This document shows positions 11,359 through 20,200 of a stretch of DNA of 64,000 nt, piece after piece (the first letter of the stretch is position 1; the number at the start of each line of letters is the position of its first letter). A program made the position numbers and the translations under genes. The stretch comes from Alg239-R122 sp041746135 (GTDB taxonomy: Bacteria; Pseudomonadota; Alphaproteobacteria; Sphingomonadales; Sphingomonadaceae), in NCBI GenBank assembly GCA_041746135.1, contig JBGTHQ010000017.1, forward strand, positions 62,001 to 126,000, in the 5' to 3' direction. The notes beneath the pieces were generated by a model, which had not been told where the DNA came from, ran no database searches, and worked only from the letters and a program-made list of their open reading frames with translations.

Positions 11359-11787
11359 ATGCAGCAACGGGTAGTCTACGGTGCAATCAGGTGTGTGCGG
11401 TCTCTGAAAATGGGTGAGTTGGCGATTTTGACGAGTTTTCGCGCAACAGCAATAGCTGGCGATACTTTGCAGGGTTTGTCGGACCATGCCGCGCAGAAAC
11501 TTGGATCACACATACTTGCAAGACAACTTGGTCTGATAGTCGCGGCAATTGGCGATGTATGGGCCGATCCCTTTGTCTTGTCACGTCCCTGTTGCGGAAC
11601 GCTGACCTATGACGAAGTCACGCTAATCGGGATGGTGCGTACTGTCGCGGCGCCAGATCGTTCTGCTTTCAATGAATTACTGTGCGACATGCTGGCTGAG
11701 GATTCGCGCGACTTCCTTTACGGGCTATTTCGGCGATTCTCGCAAACCATTTTAGAAACAGCGCCTGTGTCGTTGGTGGAGTCATGA
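11359..11787 (+). CDS. Conserved hypothetical protein (possibly DUF6628)
   Basis: A 142-residue protein of unknown function. The segment FVLSRPCCGTLTYDEVTLI, with two adjacent cysteines before a T-x-DE motif, resembles a small sphingomonad family that I recall as DUF6628; that link is from memory and tentative. No signal peptide or membrane segment is seen. The ATG at 11359 has AGGTGAAG about seven bases upstream. The frame is open from 11329, but that part has no ribosome site. It stands alone, convergent with the SapC gene. Confidence 0.65.
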   Translation: MQQRVVYGAIRCVRSLKMGELAILTSFRATAIAGDTLQGLSDHAAQKLGSHILARQLGLIVAAIGDVWADPFVLSRPCCGTLTYDEVTLIGMVRTVAAPDRSAFNELLCDMLAEDSRDFLYGLFRRFSQTILETAPVSLVES

Positions 11788-11804
11788 CGGATAGGATTTC
11801 TATA

Positions 11805-11830
11805 AATTAGGGGAGCCGAAGCTCCCCTGA
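11805..11830. terminator. Terminator between the 11359 gene and sapC-like gene
   Basis: An 8-bp stem (11809-11816 with 11821-11828) with a four-base loop that reads TTCG on the minus strand, a very stable tetraloop. It is followed there by AATTTAT. It probably serves the SapC-family gene. Confidence 0.7.
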
Positions 11831-11854
11831 ATAGTTGCAATAAAATCCCAAGCC

Positions 11855-12655
11855 CTAGTTGAGTTCCGCACCCGGAACTTCAGGCATTTCGGTGATTTGA
11901 GGTGCCTTGCCCGACTGGACCTGACGGCTAAAAACTTCGCGCATAACCTGCAGCGAGAACAAATGTGCGTGGATCAGCGGCAGCATGCCGTTCTGGTTCA
12001 TCTTGCGCAGCTCGTCACCGCGCAATTCGCGCAGCTTTTCCTCGTTGACCATTTGAAAGCCGCGATAGATAAATGGTTTTTCCACGCCTTCCTGCTGGAT
12101 CGCGACTTCGCCTTCCATCAGCAAGTCGTGCTTTTTCAACTCTTCCATAAACGCTTGCGTGCGCTGCCCGGCCTGTTCGAAATTCTCGCAGAATGTGAGG
12201 ATATTCTGGGTCGTTTCGGTGGGCTTGCCGTCCTTGTCGAACAACGCGTCGCCCTTTTTGGATTCGCCAATGCCGCCTGCGGTCGGATCGAAACACAAGG
12301 ACAGCTCTTCCGAATCGGGGCGCAGCTTGGCCAGCATGAAAGGATAGCGCCGGACATAGGCGGGGACATAGACGGGATCTGTCAGCTTGCCCTTGCCATC
12401 CATATAGACATTCACGCCTTCGTTCATGCCCATCAGGATGAGCGGAACGGGATTGTCGCCTGCCGAGAACACGATGGGATAGTGGCGCTGCGCCTGCGGG
12501 AATTCCTCGACCGTGACGGGAACCGCATGCTGGTTTTCCATAAATTCCGCGGTTTCGAGACCGATCGATTTCCACTTGCCATGGTCATTGCTGTTGAGCG
12601 GAACCAGATCCTTGTAAAAAAGCGGCAATCCTGCCTGCTGGGGCGCACTCGCCAT
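11855..12655 (-). CDS. SapC family protein
   Basis: A 266-residue protein matching the SapC family (PF07277), common in sphingomonads and other alphaproteobacteria, originally linked to surface-layer secretion loci in Campylobacter. The N-terminal pattern LPLFYKDLVPLNSNDHG and the segment HYPIVFSAGDNPVPLILMG are typical. No signal peptide is visible, so the protein is probably cytoplasmic and its true role is unknown. A single-gene unit: the start at 12655 is preceded by GGGAGAT on the minus strand, and it has its own terminator. Confidence 0.85.
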   Translation of the reverse strand: MASAPQQAGLPLFYKDLVPLNSNDHGKWKSIGLETAEFMENQHAVPVTVEEFPQAQRHYPIVFSAGDNPVPLILMGMNEGVNVYMDGKGKLTDPVYVPAYVRRYPFMLAKLRPDSEELSLCFDPTAGGIGESKKGDALFDKDGKPTETTQNILTFCENFEQAGQRTQAFMEELKKHDLLMEGEVAIQQEGVEKPFIYRGFQMVNEEKLRELRGDELRKMNQNGMLPLIHAHLFSLQVMREVFSRQVQSGKAPQITEMPEVPGAELN

Positions 12656-12751
12656 GGTCTATCTCCCATATCTGTCGTGTGACATTGATGTCCGTTGAAA
12701 TTCAAACCAGCGCATTAGGTGGATCGAGCCCGATACGCAAGGGTTAACCGG

Positions 12752-14167
12752 TCATTCCACCAGCTTACCGGGGTTCATGATTCCGAGCGGATCGATCGCG
12801 GATTTGATCGCGGTCATCACCATCATGCGCGCCGGACTGGAGAGGCGGGCGAGTTCCTCGCGCTTCATCTGGCCGATGCCGTGCTCTGCGGAAATCGAGC
12901 CCTGCCACTCGGTCACGTAGTCGTGCATCAGGCGGCTGATGTGCTGACCGTCATTGGCGTTCCAGCGTTCCGCGTCTGCGCCCCTGGGAGCCATCACGTG
13001 AAAGTGGATATTGCCATCGCCCATATGCCCGAAAGCGACTGCCTGCGTGCCGGGAAAAGCGCTTTCGATGGCAGGCGCGACCACGTCGATAAACCTGCCC
13101 ATCTGCGCAGGCGGCACGCTGATATCATGCTGCATGGCGGGGCCGGCAGCACGCTCTGCCTCGGCAATCGAATCGCGGATTTTCCAGAACGCTTCGGCCT
13201 GCGCTTCGCTGGCGGAAATGACCGCATCTTCGATCAGGCCGTGCACCATTGCCTCGGCCAGCAGCGTTTCGGCAAGCACCGATGGCGATGCCGCATCGGC
13301 ATCGTCGCGCACCAGTTCGATTAGCGCGTGCCATGGTGCGGCCCCGGCGAGCGGTGAGCGGGTGCCGGGTATGTGGGCGATGACGTTGCCCAGACAATGT
13401 TGCGGCAGGATTTCAAACCCTTCCATCGCATTTCCCGCTTTGTCCTGCAGGAAAACAAGTAACTCTCGCGCTTTGGCAGTCGAGCGCAGACCCGCCCACA
13501 CCACCGCCCGGTCGATCAGAGCGGGTACGAGGCGCAACGATGCCGCTGTAACGATACCCAATGTCCCTTCGGCCCCGGTTAACAAATGGCGGATGTCATA
13601 ACCGCGATTGTCTTTCTTGAGCGCGCTCAGCCCGTCATATATTGATCCGTCCGGTAGCACTGCTTCTATCCCGTGCACCAACGCCCGCATCGTGCCGTGG
13701 CGCAGCACTTGCGTTCCGCCGGCATTGGTGGAAACCAGTCCGCCTACGGTGGCCGACCCCTTGCCACCGAGGGTGAGCGGAAAGCGTAGCTGTTTTTCTG
13801 CAACGATATCGTGAAGATTTTGCAGGATCAAACCCGCTTCGGCGACGATCAGTTTGTAGGCAACGTCGAAACTGCGCACTGTGTTCATGCGGCGCAGCGA
13901 CAATAATATGGCGTTGCCGCTGGCGTCGGGGGTCGCTCCGCCCACCATGCCGCTATTTCCCCCCTGCGGAACGATCGCCACGCGGTGCTCAACGCACAAT
14001 TTGACAACGGCTGCCAGAGTATCCGTATCCGCCGGAGATACCAGCGCCCGCGCCGCGCCGTGATAGCGTCCGCGCCAGTCGGTCAGCCAAGGTGCCATAT
14101 CCTGCGCATTGCAGGTCGTGGTGCGGGAATCGCCGATCGCAGCAAGCTGTGTCATGAAAGCGGTCAT
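12752..14167 (-). CDS. FAD-binding oxidoreductase, D-2-hydroxyglutarate/D-lactate dehydrogenase-like
   Basis: About 471 residues. The N-terminal FAD-binding-4 domain (residues about 30-210) shows VPQGGNSGMVGGATP and the LGGKGSATVGGLVSTNAGG loop. The C-terminal FAD-oxidase domain ends in GHMGDGNIHFHV, SAEHGIGQMKREEL and DPLGIMNPGKLVE. The family oxidises 2-hydroxy acids such as D-2-hydroxyglutarate, D-lactate or glycolate and passes electrons to the chain. GlcD-type, D-2HG-type and Dld-type members are hard to separate by eye; the SAEHGIG motif fits the D-2-hydroxyglutarate group. The start could be 14167 or 14155; neither has a strong ribosome site, and the frame opens at 14239. Confidence 0.88.
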   Translation of the reverse strand: MTAFMTQLAAIGDSRTTTCNAQDMAPWLTDWRGRYHGAARALVSPADTDTLAAVVKLCVEHRVAIVPQGGNSGMVGGATPDASGNAILLSLRRMNTVRSFDVAYKLIVAEAGLILQNLHDIVAEKQLRFPLTLGGKGSATVGGLVSTNAGGTQVLRHGTMRALVHGIEAVLPDGSIYDGLSALKKDNRGYDIRHLLTGAEGTLGIVTAASLRLVPALIDRAVVWAGLRSTAKARELLVFLQDKAGNAMEGFEILPQHCLGNVIAHIPGTRSPLAGAAPWHALIELVRDDADAASPSVLAETLLAEAMVHGLIEDAVISASEAQAEAFWKIRDSIAEAERAAGPAMQHDISVPPAQMGRFIDVVAPAIESAFPGTQAVAFGHMGDGNIHFHVMAPRGADAERWNANDGQHISRLMHDYVTEWQGSISAEHGIGQMKREELARLSSPARMMVMTAIKSAIDPLGIMNPGKLVE

Positions 14168-14347
14168 GCGCTTATTTACGCAAGATATGGCTTTTCGGCA
14201 ACAAGGCACATGCGAAAATGACCAGAGTGCGGGCTGCATGGGCGTCAGTTAATCGCTTGTTCAAACGGATCGGTTACAAGACAGCACGTAAGGACGGGGG
14301 GGTAATTCCCGTCACTTTTCCATTTTACGGAGCGGCTTTTCAGACGC

Positions 14348-14893
14348 ATGTTGTTTTCCCTGCCTATGATCGCGATGCTTGCCTGGAGTGCCATGCCTCC
14401 CGGCAAAGGGGTGGCGCATGGGTATATGACTCGCGTAAGCGTCGATGATAACGCGCGCATCAACCGGCAGTTTATCGAACAGGCGATTTCTCCGCGACCG
14501 AATATCCTGTATCAGGTCCGGATCGAACAGCGGATCCGCATCCGTATTCCGCGCCGCAATGGCAATTCGCGCCAGACCCTGGCTTCGTTGCCGGAACAGT
14601 CGGTTGAACGTCCCAAGATGAAAGCGCGCAAGATCGGTAAGTGCATTGCGATGAACGGTATTTCCGGGGTGCAGATTAATGCCTCCGAAAACCGGCTAAT
14701 GCTCTATATGCGCGACCGCAGCATCATTCGCGCGGATTTGGAGAAAAACTGTCCGGCCCGCAGTTTTTATTCCGGCTTCTATCTGGAACAAAGCGCGGAT
14801 GGACAATTGTGCGTAGAACGCGATCTTCTGCTGGCGCGGTCCGGACAGCAATGCGAGCTCGACAAAATTCGCAAAATGGTGGTGGATGATTGA
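14348..14893 (+). CDS. Exported hypothetical protein
   Basis: A 181-residue protein with a short N-terminal hydrophobic stretch (MLFSLPMIAMLAWSAMPPG) that could be a signal peptide. The mid part is rich in arginine and the second half carries four cysteines (KCIAMNG, KNCPARSF, GQLCVERD, QQCELDK), compatible with disulfides in the periplasm. I do not recognise the family. It is transcribed on its own, divergent from the FAD-linked dehydrogenase; the ATG at 14348 gives the only sensible leader. Confidence 0.7.
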   Translation: MLFSLPMIAMLAWSAMPPGKGVAHGYMTRVSVDDNARINRQFIEQAISPRPNILYQVRIEQRIRIRIPRRNGNSRQTLASLPEQSVERPKMKARKIGKCIAMNGISGVQINASENRLMLYMRDRSIIRADLEKNCPARSFYSGFYLEQSADGQLCVERDLLLARSGQQCELDKIRKMVVDD

Positions 14894-15037
14894 GGCGCAC
14901 TTACCCGCGCCAGCCGACGACTAACTGGGAGATATTGACATTTCCCACGTTTCGCCGCAAAGCGCATTTTTGGTTTTGCCGTGCATCAAACTCGCGCGCC
15001 AACGCCGCGCAATTACGCACCTTTTCCCGGATAGCTT

Positions 15038-16423
15038 ATGAAATTCGCCGATATCGGCCTCTCTGACAAATTACTCGCCGCCGTTGCTGATGCTGGCTAT
15101 GATACACCCACACCCATTCAGGAACAGGCGATCCCGCCTGTGCTGATGATGAAAGACATTATCGGCATCGCGCAGACGGGTACGGGCAAGACGGCCAGTT
15201 TCGTGCTGCCGATGATCGATATATTGGCTGAGGGACGAAGCCGCGCGCGTATGCCGCGTTCGCTCATCCTCGAGCCGACACGTGAACTCGCGGCGCAAGT
15301 CGCGGAAAATTTTGAAAAATATGGCAAGAATCACAATCTTTCCATGGCGTTGCTGATCGGCGGCGTATCGATGGGCGACCAGATCAAGGCTCTGGAAAAA
15401 GGCGTCGATGTCCTGATCGCGACGCCCGGCCGCCTGATGGATTTGTTTGACCGCGGCAACATCATGCTCAACGGGTGCGATCTGCTGGTAATCGACGAGG
15501 CCGACCGGATGCTCGACATGGGCTTTATTCCGGACATCGAATCGATTTGCGACAAGCTGCCCGCCACTCGCCAGACGTTGCTGTTCAGCGCGACCATGCC
15601 TCCGCCGATCAAGAAACTGGCGGACAAGTTCCTGACCAACCCCAAGCATATCGAAGTGGCGCGTCCTGCCACCGCCGCCACCGCGATCGAACAATTCCTG
15701 ATCAACGTGCCGCCCCGAAAGAAACAGGATCTGTTGATCCATATGCTCGATAACGGGGTGGAGAGCGCGATCGTGTTCTGCAATCGCAAGACGACTGTGG
15801 GCGACCTCAATAAGAAACTGCGCAGCATCGGATTCGATTCGGGCGAAATTCACGGCGATATCGACCAGTCCCAGCGGCAGTCGGAGCTCGAAAAGTTCAA
15901 ATCGGGCAAAATCAACATTCTGGTCGCATCCGATGTGGCCGCGCGCGGCATCGACGTGAAAGACGTCAGCCATGTTTTCAACTATGATGCGCCATGGCAT
16001 CCTGACGACTATATCCACCGCATCGGCCGGACGGGCCGGGCAGGGGCCAAAGGCATAGCCTATACATTTGCAACCCGCGCCGATGCCGAGGCGATCGACA
16101 ATATCGAAAAATTAATCGGCGGCAAGATCAGGGTATTGAAGGGGTCGGGCAAAAGCTCCGACGACAAAGGGACTGCGTCCAAAAATCCTGTCGGTAAAAC
16201 GGACGTGCAGTCCGAAGACAGGCCCGCCAAACAATCGCGCAAACCGGCAAAGTCTTCTTCCGCTCCTGCGCTCGCTTCATCGCCAACGCGAGAACAGGCA
16301 GATGAAAAGCAGCGCGCAAAACCTGCACCCAAACCGCGCCGCGGCAAAAGCGAAAATAACGAAGCCGATGACGGCTGGAACGGACCGATGCCCGAGTTCC
16401 TCTCCTTCGGCTTCAAGGAATAA
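15038..16423 (+). CDS. rhlE: DEAD-box ATP-dependent RNA helicase (RhlE-like)
   Basis: A 461-residue RNA helicase with all core motifs: Q motif (PTPIQEQAIP), motif I AQTGTGKT, PTRELA, TPGRLMD, DEAD in VIDEADRMLDMGF, SAT, ARGIDV and HRIGRTGRAG. The two RecA-like domains occupy residues about 1-370. The last 90 residues are a basic, low-complexity tail rich in Lys, Ser, Pro and Ala, as in RhlE/CsdA-type proteins, ending GWNGPMPEFLSFGFKE. It likely remodels rRNA or mRNA, for example in the cold or in ribosome assembly. The exact subgroup (RhlE or another) is an inference. Confidence 0.93.
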   Translation: MKFADIGLSDKLLAAVADAGYDTPTPIQEQAIPPVLMMKDIIGIAQTGTGKTASFVLPMIDILAEGRSRARMPRSLILEPTRELAAQVAENFEKYGKNHNLSMALLIGGVSMGDQIKALEKGVDVLIATPGRLMDLFDRGNIMLNGCDLLVIDEADRMLDMGFIPDIESICDKLPATRQTLLFSATMPPPIKKLADKFLTNPKHIEVARPATAATAIEQFLINVPPRKKQDLLIHMLDNGVESAIVFCNRKTTVGDLNKKLRSIGFDSGEIHGDIDQSQRQSELEKFKSGKINILVASDVAARGIDVKDVSHVFNYDAPWHPDDYIHRIGRTGRAGAKGIAYTFATRADAEAIDNIEKLIGGKIRVLKGSGKSSDDKGTASKNPVGKTDVQSEDRPAKQSRKPAKSSSAPALASSPTREQADEKQRAKPAPKPRRGKSENNEADDGWNGPMPEFLSFGFKE

Positions 16424-16461
16424 CCGGCGCATTTTGTGCGCCGAATTTCCCTCTTTTCTTT
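16424..16461. terminator. Terminator after the DEAD-box helicase
   Basis: A 7-bp stem CGGCGCA (16425-16431) with TGCGCCG (16437-16443), followed by a T-rich stretch (TTTCCCTCTTTTCTTTT). It lies between two converging genes. Confidence 0.75.
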
Positions 16462-18626
16462 TAAAAGCTGGCGTTCAGCGACACCCGCAAGTCGCGTCCG
16501 GCGAGCGGCGCATAGTCTTTCAGAAAACTTGCGTGCCGGCGTGCAACGACATCGAAGATATTATTGGCCGATAAGACTATGCTGGTGCGGTTGTCCGCCC
16601 CGAACGGCCGCACGGTCAGCGATGCGTTAACCAACGTGAAGCTGTCTGTCGTCGTTTCGAATGTCGCGGTCCGATTCTGTCCGTCCGAATATTCGACCTC
16701 GACACGGCCATCGAGCCCGGGTGACTCGGTTGAAATACCGCCCAGCAAACGAAGCGGCGGAATACGTGGTGCCGGGCCCACGGCATCGATCGTCGCGCGA
16801 ACATAATCGGCCACTCCGTCGGCTTTTACGTTATAGTCGCCAAATGTCGCCAGATTGGCCGACGCTTCCAGTTCAAAACCATAATATCGGGCATCGGCCT
16901 GCCGGAACTCAAATACCGGCAAGTCATCGGCAACTTCTCCGGTCCGCTGGTCATAGATATAATTGTCAAACCAGCTGTGAAATGCCGAAGCGGCCAGACT
17001 GAAATTTTCCTTCTCCATCCGGAAAGTCGCTTCCAGCCCCCAGCTTCTCTCTTTTACGAAATCGGGATTACCGACTTCGAATGCCTGGGTTCCCGCGTGG
17101 GGGCCATTGGGGAACAGTTCTTCGGCGGAAGGTGCGCGTTCACTGTGCGATCCGCTAAGGCCAAACCTGATGCCCTTGGCAAGGGCATAGCTGGCACCGA
17201 TCGATCCGGAATAAGCATCGAAACGGCGTTCGAGGTCGGGGTTGCCGAGGTCCGCATCGGCGCGGGCTTTCACATTGGTATGTTCGTAGCGCGCCCCCGC
17301 TTCGGTTTTGAATGCCCCGAAATCGAAAGATTGCAATGTGAATATACCAAGCTGGCTGGTGTCGTTTTGAGGGATGAATTTCTCCTCGCCAATGACGTTA
17401 AAGTCGCGCGAAAGATACTGGACACCGCTCGCACCTCTCCATCCGCTGCGATTCGCCTGAACGATTTCGAACCGAGATTCGAATGCCTGATTGAAAAAAC
17501 TGGTACCGATTTCGCCGGTTTCCTCCAGTTCGTCATGTCGGTAATCGGCATAGCCTGCACGGAATTTGATTTTATCGACAAAGCCGCCGTCCACGTTCAG
17601 CCCGGCACGCACATCGGCGCGCGTTTGCCGCATATCGAGTCGCACCGCTTCGGCCTCCGCATCCGCATCGGGGTCGAGCGAATAGCGAACAGGAACGCCA
17701 TAGAGATTGTCGATATGGTTAACCGATATTCCCAGATTTCCGCCCTCGTTAATCAGCGCGACCCCGCCGGCAAATTCGTAATTGCGGCCTGCGCTGTTGG
17801 GCAGACGTCCGCGCAGATCGGCAAGGCTGGCGATATCGGGATCATCGCTCATCGCTGCCTCGGCACGGAGTGCAGGCGTCAGAATAAATCCGCCGGTTCG
17901 CAGGTCGTCCGTCTTGGCATAGGTGCCGTCCAAATGGATCACAATCTGATCGCTGAGCGGGACATCGATCGCTGCGGAACCCGATCGCTGATTGGCGGCG
18001 CTGCCATGAGTGGCGGTGGCTTCGGCATGGAAAGGCTCGTCGGGAATGCGCACGGGAATGCGGCTGTCGATCACATTGACCACTCCTCCGATCGCCGAGG
18101 ATCCGAACAGCAACGCAGAGGGACCGCGCAACACCTCTATCCGTTCGGCCGTCAGCGGATTAATCGCAACCGCATGATCGACACTGGTATTGGACACGTC
18201 GAAACTGCCGATCCCGTCGGTCAGCACGCGGACGCGCTCTCCCTGAAATCCGCGCAATACGGGCCGCGACGCATTGGGTCCGAACGAGGTGGCTGAAACG
18301 CCCGGCTGGCTCGCCAAGGTTTCACCGATGGTGGTGCGCAGGCTGCGCTGTAAATCGGTGCCCGCAAGCACCGAAGTGCCCGAAAGCACGTCTATCCGGT
18401 TGCGCTGGAAACTGCCGGTGACGACGATCGTGTCATCGGGCTGGCGGTGATAGTCGGCGTCCTGGCTGTTGGGTTCGGCAGGTGCCTGATCGTCGGCCGG
18501 GGCGCTGCCGGAGTTTTGGTTTTCGCTCGTGTCCGGCGCTGTATGGGCGTGCGCGGTGGCGGGCAATACGCAAACGGCAAGGGCGAGACATGCGCTGGAA
18601 ACAATAAGTCTGTTTTTGGGTGTCAT
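16461..18626 (-). CDS. ZnuD-like TonB-dependent receptor (probable zinc uptake)
   Basis: A 721-residue outer-membrane receptor. It has a signal peptide (residues 1-27, ...PATAHAHTA), a Ser/Asp/His-rich spacer, a TonB box (DDTIVVTGSF near 64), a plug (about 75-200) and a barrel ending in LRVSLNASF. The barrel segment YRHDELEETGEIGTSFFNQA and the overall length match the ZnuD group, which imports zinc. A near-perfect Zur box lies about 55 bases upstream of the start. Together these support zinc-starvation induction. The start at 18626 is the family-like one. Alternative: a receptor for another metal or haem, since ZnuD proteins were first described as haem receptors. Confidence 0.88.
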   Translation of the reverse strand: MTPKNRLIVSSACLALAVCVLPATAHAHTAPDTSENQNSGSAPADDQAPAEPNSQDADYHRQPDDTIVVTGSFQRNRIDVLSGTSVLAGTDLQRSLRTTIGETLASQPGVSATSFGPNASRPVLRGFQGERVRVLTDGIGSFDVSNTSVDHAVAINPLTAERIEVLRGPSALLFGSSAIGGVVNVIDSRIPVRIPDEPFHAEATATHGSAANQRSGSAAIDVPLSDQIVIHLDGTYAKTDDLRTGGFILTPALRAEAAMSDDPDIASLADLRGRLPNSAGRNYEFAGGVALINEGGNLGISVNHIDNLYGVPVRYSLDPDADAEAEAVRLDMRQTRADVRAGLNVDGGFVDKIKFRAGYADYRHDELEETGEIGTSFFNQAFESRFEIVQANRSGWRGASGVQYLSRDFNVIGEEKFIPQNDTSQLGIFTLQSFDFGAFKTEAGARYEHTNVKARADADLGNPDLERRFDAYSGSIGASYALAKGIRFGLSGSHSERAPSAEELFPNGPHAGTQAFEVGNPDFVKERSWGLEATFRMEKENFSLAASAFHSWFDNYIYDQRTGEVADDLPVFEFRQADARYYGFELEASANLATFGDYNVKADGVADYVRATIDAVGPAPRIPPLRLLGGISTESPGLDGRVEVEYSDGQNRTATFETTTDSFTLVNASLTVRPFGADNRTSIVLSANNIFDVVARRHASFLKDYAPLAGRDLRVSLNASF

Positions 18627-18678
18627 GGAAGCGATCCTGCTTTTAAGGGGATGAGCAATGAAAGTGCGGCCTAGACTT

Positions 18679-18697
18679 AATGTTATATTATATCAAT
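18679..18697. promoter_or_regulatory. Zur (zinc uptake regulator) box
   Basis: AATGTTATA-T-TATATCAAT is a 19-base dyad. The left half equals the classic Zur half-site AATGTTATA exactly, and the right half differs from its reverse complement at two of nine positions. It lies upstream of the ZnuD-like receptor, where Zn-bound Zur would repress. Confidence 0.65.
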
Positions 18698-18832
18698 CAC
18701 ATTTGTCGCGCAAACTTCTCGCTTGATCGTAAAATTAGCCTGTAAGCTAGAATACGTACAAAAATGATGGGCAGTGCCATTGCGGGTTCTGCACGTAATT
18801 TGAAAAATGGGAAAACCGCCCATACAGACTGG

Positions 18833-18856
18833 CCCGATTGCCGCTGGCAATTCGGG
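18833..18856. other. Intergenic hairpin
   Basis: A 10-bp stem with one bulged T (18833-18842 with 18846-18856) and loop GCT. There is no T-run on either side. It sits between the Zur-controlled promoter and tRNA-Lys in about 225 bases where I see no gene. Confidence 0.4.
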
Positions 18857-18945
18857 TCAGTGTCACAAGTCATATAAACCCGCATACCCACTGGCAGAAT
18901 CCGGGTCAGAATTTTGCGCAGGCACAGTTTAAGGTTAAGGAGTAT

Positions 18946-19021
18946 TGGTGGACGCACTTGGGTTCGAACCAAGGACCAGATGATTAAGAGTCAACTGCTC
19001 TACCAACTGAGCTATGCGTCC
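18946..19021 (-). tRNA. tRNA-Lys (CTT)
   Basis: A 76-nt cloverleaf on the minus strand. Acceptor GGACGCA/TGCGTCC, D arm with GCTCAGTTGG, anticodon loop CTCTTAA giving CTT, T arm with GGTTCGAACC, encoded CCA at 18946-18948. One mismatch (U-U) is present in the anticodon stem. Confidence 0.96.
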
Positions 19022-19081
19022 CACCGAGGATGCAGATAGGGATTTCTATCAAAATAGCCAGCCCTATAATCCCGAAAAAAT

Positions 19082-20200
19082 CTAGTTCAGGCTGTTTCCG
19101 CGCGGACCGTGTTTCAGCTCGCGCTCGATCGACATCAAAATGCCGATACAAATCATGATCGTCAGCATCGACGAGCCGCCATAGCTGAGAAAGGGGAGCG
19201 GAATGCCGACCACCGGCGCAAAACCCATGACCATCAGCAAGTTGATAGAGATATAGAAGAACATGGTGGTGGTAAGTCCCGCCGCGACCAGCCGCGAATA
19301 ACGCGACTTGGCCTTGACCGCGAGCCCGAGGCCCCAGCGAAGCAGCAGAAAAAATGCGAAAATCACCGCGAGTCCGCCGAGCAGACCCCATTCCTCCGCC
19401 ATGGTCGCGAACACGAAATCGGTATGCCCCTCGGGCAGGTAATCGAGATGGCTTTGTGATCCGTTGAGAAAGCCCTTGCCGGATATGCCGCCCGAACCGA
19501 TCGCGATTTTCGACTGCGTGATATGATAGCCCGCGCCCAACGGATCGTTTTCCGGATTGATGAATGTGGTGACGCGGCGCTGCTGATATTCTTCCAGTCC
19601 GAAAAAGAAAGCGAGCGGACCCAGCACCGCCAGCGATGCCGCGCCCGTAACAAAGAGTCGCATCGGCAACCCTGCCAGAAAGGCCACGGTCATTCCCCCC
19701 GCCAATATGGTGAGCGTGGTACCCAGATCGGGTTGCAACAGAACCAGGGCCGAGGGAACTCCCATCAGCACCAATGCAGGCCAGATTGCCGACCATGTGC
19801 GAATCTGTCCGATAGGGAGCATATCGTAAAAGCGCGCGACAGCCAGAATAATGGCGGGTTTCATCAGTTCGGAAGGCTGGATGCGGATCGGACCCAGATC
19901 AAGCCAGCGCTGGCTGCCGCCGCCGACCGCGCCCAACAACTCCACGCCGAGCAGCATGAGCGCAATGACGATGTAGACCGGATAGGTAAAAAACTTGAAG
20001 ACATTCTCGTTGAAGCGCGACAGAACCAGCGCCATGATCAGGAATATGGCGAACCGGATCAGATGGTTGGTCGCCCAGGGCTTCATGCTCCCGCCTGCGG
20101 CGCTGTACAATATGACCCCGCCGAATCCGGCAATGATTATCATCAACAGAATGATTTTCCACGGCAGGCGGGCAATCGGCGCAGGAATGAAGCGGAACAT
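19082..20200 (-). CDS. rodA: Rod-shape peptidoglycan polymerase RodA
   Basis: A 372-residue SEDS-family integral membrane glycosyltransferase with about ten hydrophobic segments. It builds glycan strands for side-wall growth with the transpeptidase PBP2. Family patterns include RWLDLGPIRIQPSELMKPA, LLQPDLGTTL and the C-terminal PFLSYGGSSMLT. RodA rather than FtsW is supported by its position at the end of mreB-mreC-mreD-mrdA and by the absence of division genes. Its ATG overlaps the mrdA stop by one base (TGATG), so translation is coupled. Confidence 0.95.
   Translation of the reverse strand: MFRFIPAPIARLPWKIILLMIIIAGFGGVILYSAAGGSMKPWATNHLIRFAIFLIMALVLSRFNENVFKFFTYPVYIVIALMLLGVELLGAVGGGSQRWLDLGPIRIQPSELMKPAIILAVARFYDMLPIGQIRTWSAIWPALVLMGVPSALVLLQPDLGTTLTILAGGMTVAFLAGLPMRLFVTGAASLAVLGPLAFFFGLEEYQQRRVTTFINPENDPLGAGYHITQSKIAIGSGGISGKGFLNGSQSHLDYLPEGHTDFVFATMAEEWGLLGGLAVIFAFFLLLRWGLGLAVKAKSRYSRLVAAGLTTTMFFYISINLLMVMGFAPVVGIPLPFLSYGGSSMLTIMICIGILMSIERELKHGPRGNSLN

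Noticed and set aside
14218..14448. 76-codon plus-strand frame before the exported protein
   Set aside because: It overlaps the start of the better gene at 14348 and has no ribosome site or protein-like composition.
16977..18296. 439-codon plus-strand frame opposite the ZnuD-like receptor
   Set aside because: Mirror frame produced by GC-rich codon bias; composition (Ile/Gly/Arg/His rich, no domain) is not protein-like and the minus-strand gene is certain.
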